Below, in pieces: positions 46,101-54,625 of a stretch of DNA of 64,000 nucleotides (position 1 is the stretch's first letter; every line of letters begins with the position of its first letter). A program made the translations under genes and the position numbers. Origin of the DNA: CAG-390 sp051867815. GTDB lineage: Bacteria > Bacillota > Clostridia > Oscillospirales > CAG-272. The stretch covers positions 20,956 through 84,955 of the forward strand of contig JBJDZD010000141.1 in assembly GCA_051867815.1 (NCBI GenBank), written 5' to 3'. The notes under the pieces are model-generated. The model saw only the letters and a list, made by a program, of their open reading frames with translations. It searched no databases and was not told the DNA's origin.

Positions 46101-48678
46101 AGCCCTCCTTGAAGGCCGTGTATATGCCGCATCCGTATCCGGCTCTGCCGCTCTTGAGATTTCAAAGATTTACGCAGACATCCAGGGCTACTACAAGGGC
46201 GCCATCATTGTTAATGATAACGGTATCGTAAGCGTAAGAACCGGTATGCAGACCCTTATTCAGGACGCTCTCGCAAAGGCGGCTATCAAGAATCCTCTTG
46301 AATCCACCTACCAGCTTGCAAATGCGTGGGATAAGGCAAACAAGCTCTTTGCATCCAACTATCCGCTTACCGGAGTCAACCAGATTCGCGCAGACCTCGA
46401 AAAGGCACTCGCATCCGCCAACACCTCTCTCACTCTTGCAATCAACGCAGTTCCCGAAAAGGAAGCGGCACTCCTTGCCGCTGTTGACAAGGCAGTTGCA
46501 GCCAAGATAGCGTCACTTCCCACTCTCGTTCAGGCTTACGACAAGGCAGTCGCCGATCGCGATGCCATCACAGACGTAACCTCCGACGAATACGCTGCAA
46601 AGCAGGCACTTGTTGATGAGGCTCTTGCCGCAATCACCAAGTACGTCGCATCCCTCGACGATGCAAGAGCTTATGCGAATGCATACAATGCAATGAGCGT
46701 GGCCAGAGCCACCATGGCAAGCATTCTGACTCAACTCACCTCTGCAAAGAACGATGCAGTTACTGCTTACGAGAATGCTCAGAAGGCTGCCGCTGTTCTC
46801 CTTGCTGAGAATGCAGAGTATCTTGCAAAGACCGCAGAGCTTAAGGAGCTTGAGCTTCAGCGTGCCAAGCTCACAACGGTTCTGATGAACCTCAAGAACA
46901 ACCTTTCCTCTTATTCCGCAAGCTATCCCGACAGCTACGAGCATAAGCTTCTCATCTCCTACATTGCCGACTACGAGGCAAAGATAGAGGTCGCTACCGA
47001 TGCAGTCAATGCTAAGCAGGATGAGATCGACGCTCTCTATGCAACGGTTGACGCAGGCTTTGCCGCTCTCAAGAGCGCGGCAGAGGCGGCAACGGCTCTC
47101 GTTGCAAATCCCGAGAATGATGCTTCTTATGCGGCAGAAAAGGCTGTTTACGATGCTAACACGCAGATCATCGACACCCTCACCGCGGCGCTCACTCCCG
47201 CAGTTCGCACCGTATACGAGAACATGATCGACGAGTACACCGTTCTTTCCGGCAATTACACCGCGCTTACCTCCCAGCTCTCTGCAATGGAGCTTGCGGC
47301 TTACACAGGAGCCGATTATGACAGACTTGCGGCAGCCGTTGAGGATAAGAAGAACGCTCTCACCGCTCTTACCGAGGGCTATGTTAACGACGCAACCTAC
47401 ATTGACCTCGTTGAGAAGCTCACCGCATCCATTGACGCGAAGATCGCAGAGCTGGTTGCAAAGATCGACGGAGCGGATGCCGCTACCCAGATCAAGCTGG
47501 CAAACGAGATAGCTTCACTGATGTCCGTTAAGTACCAGAAGGTAACGATTCCGAAAAACATCGGCAAGGAAGGCGCAAACATCCTCCTTGAGGTTGAAAA
47601 GAATTCGGACGGTTACGTTATCGGCGGCGGTTATATCGTCAACGATTACATCACCAAGTACAAGACCAACATCAAGAAGAGCGCAGAATACACCGCACTC
47701 GACAAGGAGCTTGACACCGCCACTCTGGCATTCAACTCATACAAAAACGGTAAGCTCGGAGCGCTTAAGTCCACCGACGATTACAAGGCACTTAAGGCAC
47801 AAGCCGATGCCTTACTCTCCGAGATGAATGCATACGATCTTGACACGATCGATTTCCGTAACGCACTTACTCAGCTTATCAACGCTCGCGCAAACGAAAT
47901 CTCCGCACAGGCTAAGGCAGACGCCGCTAAGGCAGCCCTTGATGCGGCAGAGCCGTACACCGGTGTTGACGCTTATGAAAAGGTACTTGCGGCTTACACG
48001 GTCGCTATGGCACCCGATGCAAACATTCTCACCAAGTACCCGACGGCACTTAAGGATTACAACACCGCATTTGGCTATGTAAAGACTCAGATCACCAGCG
48101 TAAACAGCCTCTTCAAGAACCTCGATACTCAGGCCGATATCCTTAATACCGCACTCAAGAACTCCGATATTGCAAAGAAATATTACCATTCCGATGAGTT
48201 CCGGGGCGTATATTCTCCTGAGTTCCTTGCAGATCTTGACAACGTTTATGCCGAGACGTTTGAGAACACGAAGTCCGCAAACGTAATCGTTGACGAAGCA
48301 CTTGTCGTCTTCATCGACACCCTCACGCTCGCAAAGACCCTCATCCCCAACACCAACGCAGACCTTGAGCTTACCGCTCTCCGCGTTGTGACCAAGGATG
48401 ACGGAACCATCGAGGTTCCCGAAATCATCGAGGACACCGAGGAAGAAGAGGAAGAAGATGATGAGGACGAGTACGAGTACACCAAGTACACGGAGGACTC
48501 CGGATACATCGTCTACATTGAATACGACAACGGTGCTTTCTTCATTCTCAACTACAATGACTTCGCAGTTGTCACCGTTTTGGACGGTACTGCATACACC
48601 ATCAAGCCCTACGGCGGTGTACTGGTTAATGCCGAAGGTACTACCCGGTACTTTAAGGCAACTGAGGGAATTTACTAA
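43105..48678 (+). CDS. Giant secreted DUF5696-like protein with long helical insertion
   Basis: 1857 residues from the ATG at 43105 (AAGGAG at about 10 nt); an earlier frame start at 43054 overlaps the previous gene. Signal peptide 1-24. Residues about 25-560 are beta-rich. About 570-965 look like the TIM-barrel of DUF5696 (MGMAEAYRDYL, IPMYIETFGTLET, VFPEFDFVYVG). About 970-1740 is an Ala/Lys/Asp/Tyr-rich helical region with coiled-coil character. An acidic run at about 1776-1790 precedes a C-terminal beta domain (YIVYIEYDNGAFFILNYN). There is no C-terminal anchor or sorting motif. A glycoside-hydrolase-like role is plausible from fold and context, but no catalytic residues are assigned. Confidence 0.78.
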   Translation: MKRILALLLTVITMFGTFAVNISAAAVPDILEKDKDGKDIPGEVDWTSTLKQYLTLEFKTEQEKLESMTMMYEKDGYQLWIDDYTGEVATVNVASGQILFSNPYDIGSTSSSDSIKAELFSQIVVKYTDNDTEKYMHSFTEAASRGQINFKYIKNGIRVEYSIGREETRMLVPRQIERSRFEDFILQPFADEINKISEENGCIVLDWREYLPMAKRNNMIKDSSPTGQPKDGNNEWFKFVKLLAFYSQKFLGECETEKERRSMLALYPITKKMDIYVCTPDISRNELITIEGYLKTYVPTYTFEQLEADHLMTEYEGQDKSPPLFKMALEYTLDEMGMTVRLPANGLRFDESLYQLTYVSILPYMGAGANYLLGDKDEEFTGYNFFPDGSGTLFRHEELNGKANTVVNGKVYGQDFAYNTIVGANQQVIRYPVFGIVSNTHRTESVKVEKRVTEEVTDANGNVIIIDKDGSIVNEHKYEEGMVDIEVTEDKGFVAIIEEGDALAELSDYHMGSSGKYNTIQMLFYPRPKDSYNLANAISVGANATWTVVSSRKYVGNYKIRYIMLTDDQIAEEKGMDKYYECSWMGMAEAYRDYLYSKGDLESLTEKDVQADIPMYIETFGTLETLEKIMSIPVNVMTSLTSFENVKTMYDELSAEGVSNIKFKLRGYANGGMYSSVPYKLEWEKSVGGASGFKDLLDYSAEKGFEVFPEFDFVYVGTTKAFDGLTLKKHIVKSINDTYMSRRYYSATRQTHVGRYELAISAAYYSHFYDKLTSNLLKYYEDTDALKAISVSTLGTDLNSDFDEDEPYNREDNKKYTMNIFSKMDEDYDLVMTEGANAYTWKYVDYIINVPLDSSRYNMSSNSVPFIGVVLHGSVQFAGTPLNMEGNIGYSMLKAIENGAGLYFILCYENYEELKEDHILSEYYSVRYDILKDDVVRYYTILNDLTKDLQLSKIVGHKFLIGERVPDPDEVIADEEALKKEQELAEQLKAEEEAKKLQEALLEGRVYAASVSGSAALEISKIYADIQGYYKGAIIVNDNGIVSVRTGMQTLIQDALAKAAIKNPLESTYQLANAWDKANKLFASNYPLTGVNQIRADLEKALASANTSLTLAINAVPEKEAALLAAVDKAVAAKIASLPTLVQAYDKAVADRDAITDVTSDEYAAKQALVDEALAAITKYVASLDDARAYANAYNAMSVARATMASILTQLTSAKNDAVTAYENAQKAAAVLLAENAEYLAKTAELKELELQRAKLTTVLMNLKNNLSSYSASYPDSYEHKLLISYIADYEAKIEVATDAVNAKQDEIDALYATVDAGFAALKSAAEAATALVANPENDASYAAEKAVYDANTQIIDTLTAALTPAVRTVYENMIDEYTVLSGNYTALTSQLSAMELAAYTGADYDRLAAAVEDKKNALTALTEGYVNDATYIDLVEKLTASIDAKIAELVAKIDGADAATQIKLANEIASLMSVKYQKVTIPKNIGKEGANILLEVEKNSDGYVIGGGYIVNDYITKYKTNIKKSAEYTALDKELDTATLAFNSYKNGKLGALKSTDDYKALKAQADALLSEMNAYDLDTIDFRNALTQLINARANEISAQAKADAAKAALDAAEPYTGVDAYEKVLAAYTVAMAPDANILTKYPTALKDYNTAFGYVKTQITSVNSLFKNLDTQADILNTALKNSDIAKKYYHSDEFRGVYSPEFLADLDNVYAETFENTKSANVIVDEALVVFIDTLTLAKTLIPNTNADLELTALRVVTKDDGTIEVPEIIEDTEEEEEEDDEDEYEYTKYTEDSGYIVYIEYDNGAFFILNYNDFAVVTVLDGTAYTIKPYGGVLVNAEGTTRYFKATEGIY

Positions 48679-48692
48679 AGGAGGCGACTTAA

Positions 48693-49682
48693 ATGACAAA
48701 TGATCTTAAACTGAACAACACTGTCAGCGCAGAGAAGACAAAGACTTCCAAGAAGCGCCGCGGATCGGCGTCGCTTGACAGAAGAAAGGCGCGCTCCGGT
48801 TATTTCTTCGTTCTGCCATTCCTTATCGGATTTATTGCAATCTATCTCCCTATGATCTGGGACTCGATCGTATTCAGCTTCAGCCATGTTACGATCGTTC
48901 CCGGTGAGGGATCGGTTACCGAATGGGTCGGCTGGGCAAACTACAACGAGGCACTCTTTGTCAACCCGAACTTCGTAAGAACTCTGGGTAAAGGTATTCT
49001 CGAGCTTGCTTTCGACATTCCGGCAATTATTCTGTTCTCCCTCTTCATGGCAGTCCTTCTGAACCAGAAGATGGCGGGACGCGCAGTATTCCGTGCTATC
49101 TTCTTCATCCCCGTTATCCTTTCGACCGGCCTTATGGAGACCATTGATGCGGCTAACACCCTTGAGGACATGATGGGAGACGAGAACGGTATTGCGGACG
49201 GCACTGAAACAAGTGCCGCCTCGCAGATCGTTTCCGCGATAGACATTGAAAACTTGTTCGCCGGCATGAAGGTCGGTACCGGACTTGTTGACTACGTCGT
49301 TGAGATGATCAACAATATCTATGATATCGTTAACCGTTCCGGCGTACAGATGCTTATCTTCCTCGCAGGTCTGCAGTCCATATCTCCCGCAATCTATGAG
49401 TCCTGCTCGATAGACGGCGCAACCGGTTGGGAAACATTCTGGAAGATAACGTTCCCGATGATAAGCCCGATGATACTCGTTAACGCAGTTTATACCATCA
49501 TAGACTCGTTCACAACAAACTCGAACACGGTCATGAAGTTCATTGACGATGTATATACCCAGACCAACGGTAAGGAAGTTTCCTCCGCGATGTCCTGGAT
49601 GTACTTCCTCATCGTCATTCTGATAGTTGCAGTTGTTGCGGCTATCGCATCCGCGTTCGTATTCTATCAGCGTAAAGACTAA
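48693..49682 (+). CDS. Sugar ABC transporter permease (MalF type, second pair)
   Basis: 329 residues, GGAGG 8 nt before the ATG. Six transmembrane segments; a soluble loop of about 60 residues between helices 3 and 4 (DENGIADGTETSAAS) is longer than in the first pair. EAA loop YESCSIDGATGWETFWKITF at about 235. Sequence is only distantly like the first MalF-type permease, so the two pairs are not a recent duplication. Confidence 0.9.
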   Translation: MTNDLKLNNTVSAEKTKTSKKRRGSASLDRRKARSGYFFVLPFLIGFIAIYLPMIWDSIVFSFSHVTIVPGEGSVTEWVGWANYNEALFVNPNFVRTLGKGILELAFDIPAIILFSLFMAVLLNQKMAGRAVFRAIFFIPVILSTGLMETIDAANTLEDMMGDENGIADGTETSAASQIVSAIDIENLFAGMKVGTGLVDYVVEMINNIYDIVNRSGVQMLIFLAGLQSISPAIYESCSIDGATGWETFWKITFPMISPMILVNAVYTIIDSFTTNSNTVMKFIDDVYTQTNGKEVSSAMSWMYFLIVILIVAVVAAIASAFVFYQRKD

Positions 49683-49700
49683 GGAAAGGAGGAAAGATTC

Positions 49701-50828
49701 ATGAATGCACAACAGACAACTCCCACTATAAAAAGGGAGTCAAAGAACAAGATCAGAGTTGAATTTGAGCGTACACCTCTCAAAGAAAGACTCAAGGCCA
49801 AGTTCATCAATATGGCTTTTGTAGGCAATATTATCTGGTACGTCTTCAGATTCGTCCTTCTTCTCGGTATTGCGTACATCGTACTTTTCCCCTTCTATAC
49901 AAAGATCGCCGGTTCCTTCATGGGCAGAAACGATTTTGTTGACGTAACGGTAATGCTTATCCCGAAGGACTTCTCGCTCGACATCTATAAGTTCATTCTC
50001 CTTGAGAATAAATACTTTGAGGCGTTCGGCAACACCCTCCTTCTCGCGGGATCCACCGCTATCATTCAGACCTTTGTCTGCTGCCTTATAGCTTACGGAC
50101 TTGCAAAGTTCAAGTTCAAAGGCTCCAAGCTCGTATTCCTGGCAGTAATCTTTACAATGGTCGTACCTCACCAGACGATTCAGTACTCGATGTTTATGAA
50201 TTTCCGATATTTTGATATATTCGGAATCGTCAAATTCCTCTCGGGTAACGCCACCGTCGGCGATATCGGTTGGCTGAATAACATTCTTGCCAACATCAAT
50301 ATCTTCGGCGCAAATCCTACCAGCCAATTCCTCAAGGCAGTTGTAGAGGACGGAGCACTCAACCTCAACAATACCTATTGGCCATTGATCGTCCTGTCGA
50401 TGACGGGTCTCGGATTCAAGAACGGACTTTACGTATTCATGCTTCGTCAGTTCTTCATGGGCGTTCCGAATGAGCTTGAAGAGTCCGCATACATCGACGG
50501 CTCGGGTGTCGGACGTACGTTCCTGCAGATCATTCTGCCCCTGTCCATCCCCATGATGATCACCGTTTTCCTCTTTGCCTTCTCATGGCAGTGGACCGAT
50601 GACTTCTACACCACGCTGTTCTTCACAACGCACAAGACGGTGCTTATGCCCGATGTCGTTGCAATTCCTACGTCGCTGGATGTATCCTACGCCGGATCGA
50701 ACCTCTATAATGCGGCTATCAGAAACACCTGCGGCCTCTTGATAATCCTTCCGCTCTTGATTATGTACCTGTTCTGCCAGAACTTCCTGGTTCAGGGCAT
50801 TGAGCGTTCCGGACTTACTGCAGATTAA
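49701..50828 (+). CDS. Carbohydrate ABC transporter permease (MalG type, second pair)
   Basis: 375 residues, longer than the usual 280-300 because of an 45-residue polar N-terminus and an extra loop at about 175-220 (VGDIGWLNNILANINIFGAN). Six transmembrane segments. EAA loop EESAYIDGSGVGRTFLQIIL at about 260. The GGAGG site 10 nt upstream is strong. Last gene of the operon. Confidence 0.9.
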   Translation: MNAQQTTPTIKRESKNKIRVEFERTPLKERLKAKFINMAFVGNIIWYVFRFVLLLGIAYIVLFPFYTKIAGSFMGRNDFVDVTVMLIPKDFSLDIYKFILLENKYFEAFGNTLLLAGSTAIIQTFVCCLIAYGLAKFKFKGSKLVFLAVIFTMVVPHQTIQYSMFMNFRYFDIFGIVKFLSGNATVGDIGWLNNILANINIFGANPTSQFLKAVVEDGALNLNNTYWPLIVLSMTGLGFKNGLYVFMLRQFFMGVPNELEESAYIDGSGVGRTFLQIILPLSIPMMITVFLFAFSWQWTDDFYTTLFFTTHKTVLMPDVVAIPTSLDVSYAGSNLYNAAIRNTCGLLIILPLLIMYLFCQNFLVQGIERSGLTAD

Positions 50829-50852
50829 TTTCCGCGCTGTCCGGAAAAGAAA

Positions 50853-50885
50853 CCCCGGCATCCTTTCGGATGTCGGGGCTTCTTT
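50853..50885 (+). terminator. Intrinsic terminator of the saccharide operon
   Basis: CCCCGGCATCC pairs with GGATGTCGGGG (one G-T pair) around a 4-nt loop, then CTTCTTT. Confidence 0.88.
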
Positions 50886-50890
50886 ATATC

Positions 50891-50929
50891 AAAAACGCGC
50901 GTCCTTCAAAAGGAAGGACACGCGTTTTT
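50891..50929 (-). terminator. Intrinsic terminator of alaS
   Basis: On the minus strand a stem AAAAACGCGTGTCCTTC with its near-perfect complement ends in a T run, 11 nt past the alaS stop. Confidence 0.88.
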
Positions 50930-50939
50930 GTATATTTGA

Positions 50940-53570
50940 TTATTTGAGAAGTGCAACGAGTGCGGATTCGGCCGATGCAAGTGCGCTGTCAATGAGGGAG
51001 GCATCGCGGCCGCCTGCCATTGCGTTGTCGGGGCGTCCGCCGCCCTTGCCTCCGGTCACGGCGGCAACTGCGGAAACGATCTTACCTGCGTGTGCGCCCG
51101 CCTTGACGGCATCAGCACCGCAAACGGTGATGAAGTTCAGTTTGCCGTCGGTGTTGACTGCAAGAACGGCGACGATATCACTTCTCTTTGCCTTGATCTC
51201 GTCAGCAAGTGAGCGGGCAACCTCAAGAGCCATGCCGTCGAAGCGTGCCGTTGCAAGGGATACGCCGTCGACTGTCTTTGCACCGTCAAGAAGTGCGCCG
51301 AGCTTGGTTGCGGCGAGCTTGGAATTGAGAGATTCGATCTCATGCCTTGCCGCGTTAAGCTCGGAAACGGTTGCCGCCGCCTTCTTGGCGAGGTCTGTGG
51401 GGTTGGAGGCCTTAAGCTCGCGTGCGGTCTCTTGAATGAGATTTTCCTTCTGCTCGATAAGTTTTAGTACGCCGAGGCCGGTCACCGCCTCAATTCGACG
51501 AACACCTGCCGCAACGGAGGTTTCGGAAATGATCTTAAACAGACCGATTTCTCCGGTGTTTGAACAATGCGTACCTCCGCAAAGCTCGGTGGAGAAACCT
51601 CCCATCTTGACCATGCGGACGACCTTGCCGTATTTTTCACCGAAGAGCGCCATTGCGCCCTCTGCCTTTGCGGTCTCGATGTCGGTTTCCTTGGTAACTA
51701 TGGAGTTGGCAACGAGGATGTTGGCGTTAACCGTTGCCTCGACCCTCTTGATCTCCTCGGGCGTCAGCGCCTGGAAGTGAGAGAAGTCAAAGCGGCAGAC
51801 CTTGTTGCTGACGTATGAGCCTGCCTGCTCAACATGCTCGCCGAGAACGGCGCGGAGCGCCGCCTGAAGCAGGTGCGCCGCGGAGTGGTTGCGCATGATG
51901 GCCTTGCGGCGCATCGTGTCGATTACGGCAACGACACTGTCTCCGACGCTGAATATGCCGTTTGCAACGGTGCAAAGATGGAGATAGATGCCGTCGGTTT
52001 TCTTGGTGTCGGTAACGCTGATAAGCTTGCCCTCGCCTGCAATGGTGCCGGTGTCACCGATCTGTCCGCCGCCTTCGCCGTAGAAGGGGGTGCGGTCGAG
52101 GATCATCGTGCAATCGCCTTCGCTTACGCTGTCAACAAGCTCACCGTCCACCAGAATGGCAACGATCTTTGCATTGGAGCTATCTTGGGTGTAGCCGGTG
52201 AATTCGGTTTTGCCGATGTTTTCGGGGAGGGAGGTGGAAGCGGAATCCCAGCCGCCGATATTTGCGCGAGCCTCGCGCGCGCGCTTCTTCTGCTGAGTCA
52301 TCAGCATGGTGAAGGTGTTCTCGTCAATACGCAGGTGGCTCTCCTCGGCAATCTCGCGGGTGAGGTCGATCGGGAATCCGAAAGTATCGTAGAGCTTGAA
52401 TACTTCCTCGCCGGAGATGAAGTCGGATTTGTTCGCAAGCGCACCCCGAACGAGATTGGAGAGGATGGAAAGACCGGCGTCTATGGTGGCGTCGAAGCGC
52501 TCCTCCTCAATGGAAAGGACCTTCTTGATATAATCTGCTCTTGCGGAAAGCTCGGGATACGCGCCACAGCTTTCGCCGATGGCGACCTCAACTACATCCG
52601 TAAGGAAGGGGTGATCGATCTCAAGGAGCTTACCGTGGCGGCAAGCGCGGCGGATGATACGGCGCAGAACATATCCGCGGCCCTCATTGGAGGGAATAAC
52701 GCTGTCCGAGATCATGAACATGGCGCTGCGGACATGGTCGGTAATGACGCGGATGGAAATATCGTTGTTCTTGTCGTCACCGTACTTCTTGCCGGAGATT
52801 TCACAGACCTTGGAGATTATCTTTTGAATGGTATCGACCTCGAACATGTTGTCAACGCCCTGCATTACGCAAGCAAGGCGCTCAAGTCCCATGCCGGTGT
52901 CGATGTTCTTTTGCGCAAGCTCGGTGTAGTTGCCGTTGCCGTCATTGTTGAACTGGGAGAATACGTTGTTCCAGATCTCCATGTAGCGGTCACATTCACA
53001 GCCGGGCTTGCAGTCGGGCGAGCCGCAACCGTACTTTTCACCGCGGTCGAAATAAATCTCGGAGCAGGGACCGCAGGGGCCGGAGCCATGCTCCCAGAAG
53101 TTGTCGGCCTTGCCGAGGCGCACGATGCGCTCCTCGGGAACGCCGATCTTGTCGTGCCAGATATGGAATGCCTCCTCGTCCTCCTCGTAAATGGAGGGCC
53201 AGAGAAGCTCGGAGGGGATTTCAAGAGTTACTGTGAGGAACTCCCAAGCCCACTCGATTGCCTGTTCCTTGAAGTAGTCTCCGAAGGAGAAGTTGCCGAG
53301 CATCTCAAAGAAGGTGCCGTGGCGTGCGGTGTGGCCGACGCGCTCAAGATCGGGCGTGCGGATGCACTTTTGGCAGGTGGTAACGCGTTTACGGGGAGGC
53401 TCCTCCTCGCCGGTGAAAAACTTCTTCATAGGCGCCATGCCCGAGTTGATGAGCAGAAGCGACTTGTCGTTATGCGGAATCAAAGGATAGGACGGCAAAC
53501 GCAGATGTCCCTTGGATTCAAAGAATGCAAGATATTTTTCGCGAATGTCGTTAAGCGACGTCCATTGCAT
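50940..53570 (-). CDS. alaS: Alanyl-tRNA synthetase
   Basis: 876 residues, normal length; AAAGGA about 9 nt before the ATG. Class II core at the N-terminus (INSGMAPMKKFFTG, the RHGTFFEMLGNFSFGDYFK stretch), editing domain with zinc ligands HSAAHLLQ and CGGTHCSNTGE, and the Gly-rich C-Ala domain (GGKGGGRPDNAMAGG). Charges tRNA-Ala and hydrolyses mischarged Ser and Gly. The roughly 50-nt leader has no room for a T-box. Confidence 0.98.
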   Translation of the reverse strand: MQWTSLNDIREKYLAFFESKGHLRLPSYPLIPHNDKSLLLINSGMAPMKKFFTGEEEPPRKRVTTCQKCIRTPDLERVGHTARHGTFFEMLGNFSFGDYFKEQAIEWAWEFLTVTLEIPSELLWPSIYEEDEEAFHIWHDKIGVPEERIVRLGKADNFWEHGSGPCGPCSEIYFDRGEKYGCGSPDCKPGCECDRYMEIWNNVFSQFNNDGNGNYTELAQKNIDTGMGLERLACVMQGVDNMFEVDTIQKIISKVCEISGKKYGDDKNNDISIRVITDHVRSAMFMISDSVIPSNEGRGYVLRRIIRRACRHGKLLEIDHPFLTDVVEVAIGESCGAYPELSARADYIKKVLSIEEERFDATIDAGLSILSNLVRGALANKSDFISGEEVFKLYDTFGFPIDLTREIAEESHLRIDENTFTMLMTQQKKRAREARANIGGWDSASTSLPENIGKTEFTGYTQDSSNAKIVAILVDGELVDSVSEGDCTMILDRTPFYGEGGGQIGDTGTIAGEGKLISVTDTKKTDGIYLHLCTVANGIFSVGDSVVAVIDTMRRKAIMRNHSAAHLLQAALRAVLGEHVEQAGSYVSNKVCRFDFSHFQALTPEEIKRVEATVNANILVANSIVTKETDIETAKAEGAMALFGEKYGKVVRMVKMGGFSTELCGGTHCSNTGEIGLFKIISETSVAAGVRRIEAVTGLGVLKLIEQKENLIQETARELKASNPTDLAKKAAATVSELNAARHEIESLNSKLAATKLGALLDGAKTVDGVSLATARFDGMALEVARSLADEIKAKRSDIVAVLAVNTDGKLNFITVCGADAVKAGAHAGKIVSAVAAVTGGKGGGRPDNAMAGGRDASLIDSALASAESALVALLK

Positions 53571-53624
53571 GTGTATATTCCTTTCAAAAAAAATAAATTA
53601 CTGCTTTTATTACATAGATAATAT

Positions 53625-53653
53625 ATTATAACATTAACGGCTTAAAAAGTCAA
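53625..53653 (-). promoter_or_regulatory. Sigma-A promoter of alaS
   Basis: On the minus strand TTGACT (53653-53648), 17-nt spacer, TATAAT (53630-53625). Confidence 0.88.
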
Positions 53654-53673
53654 TAAAAAGGCGCAAAAAAGCG

Positions 53674-53702
53674 GAATATCCGGAGGCGTTTTTTCATAAA
53701 AT
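53674..53702 (+). promoter_or_regulatory. Candidate sigma-E promoter of the spoIIIA operon
   Basis: GAATATC at 53674-53680 (sigma-E -35 consensus KMATATT), 14 nt, then CATAAAAT at 53695-53702 (-10 consensus CATACAMT). The spoIIIA operon is a known mother-cell sigma-E target in Bacillus. No sigma-A promoter competes on this strand. Confidence 0.65.
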
Positions 53703-53731
53703 TCAGTAAAAAGGGGAGCTTGGCGGACAAG

Positions 53732-54625
53732 ATGGAGAAAATTCCCGAAAATGTGTTCCTGGCGTTGCCCGAAAGGGTTCGCCGTGATATTGCCGAGCAG
53801 GCAGGAAAACTGCCGAGGCTCGAGGAGATAAGATTACACACCGGCAGGCGTGTAACGTTAACCTCATCGGGCAGAAATGTGCCGACCGCGGAGGTGCTCA
53901 CGCGCCACGAGATGGACCGCACTCTGACAAGGCTTTGCGAGGGGTCGGTTTATGCCTACCGCGATACCATAGCGGAGGGATACATAAGCCTGCGCGGCGG
54001 CGTTCGTGTGGGTGTCTGCGGCAGGGCGGCAACATCAGGTGGAAAGATCGTCGGAGTTTACGATATAGATACCCTCGCCATCCGCATACCCCATAAGTCG
54101 CCGTCCCTCGGTCGCGAGATAATCGAGCTACTTGACAAAATGAAATATACGCGCGGCGTTCTGATCTATTCGCCGCCCGGTGTCGGCAAGACGACGCTTT
54201 TGCGTTCGCTTGCCTTACTGCTGGCTTCGGGGAATGATGCAAAACGGGTTAGCGTCGTCGATACGCGCGGAGAGCTTGCCTTTTCGCTTGAGGGAGCCGC
54301 GCTTTGCCTTGACCTGCTTTCGGGATATTCCAAAGCGGCCGGGATATCGCTTGCCGCGCGGACGCTCGGCAGTCAGGTCATCATTTGCGACGAGATAGGT
54401 AATCGCGCCGAGGCGGATGCCATACGTGAGGCGCATAATTGCGGTGTTCCGCTGATAGCAAGTGCGCATGCCGGAAGTGTTAGTGAGCTTCTCGGACGTT
54501 CCGGGATGAGCGAGCTTCACCGATCGGGATGCTTCGGAGCTTATGTCGGCATAAGCCGTAAGGGCGATTTCGGTTTTGACTACGATATTTGTGCGAGGGA
54601 GGATGCTGACGATGCTTTGGGCTAA
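53732..54625 (+). CDS. spoIIIAA: Stage III sporulation protein AA (ATPase)
   Basis: 297 residues from the ATG at 53732, with GGGGAG 13 nt upstream; a TTG at 53720 sits directly on that site and is less likely. Secretion-type AAA ATPase with Walker A PPGVGKTT (about 148-155), Walker B VIICDEIG, and an N-terminal SpoIIIAA domain (LPRLEEIRLHTGR, YAYRDTIAEGYISLRGGVRV). It would power the SpoIIIA-SpoIIQ channel from the mother cell side during engulfment. Confidence 0.96.
   Translation: MEKIPENVFLALPERVRRDIAEQAGKLPRLEEIRLHTGRRVTLTSSGRNVPTAEVLTRHEMDRTLTRLCEGSVYAYRDTIAEGYISLRGGVRVGVCGRAATSGGKIVGVYDIDTLAIRIPHKSPSLGREIIELLDKMKYTRGVLIYSPPGVGKTTLLRSLALLLASGNDAKRVSVVDTRGELAFSLEGAALCLDLLSGYSKAAGISLAARTLGSQVIICDEIGNRAEADAIREAHNCGVPLIASAHAGSVSELLGRSGMSELHRSGCFGAYVGISRKGDFGFDYDICAREDADDALG

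Noticed and set aside
35613..50828. Horizontal transfer of the saccharide operon
   Set aside because: The codon and base usage looks like that of highly expressed native genes (rplM-like), and there are no integrase, insertion sequence or flanking repeats to support transfer.
51834..53621. 595-residue open frame on the plus strand
   Set aside because: It is antisense to alaS, whose motifs are unmistakable, has no ribosome site, and its product is low-complexity Val/Ala/Gly as expected from a shadow frame.
53571..53624. T-box leader for alaS
   Set aside because: Only about 50 nt lie between the promoter and the start codon, too short for a T-box with antiterminator.
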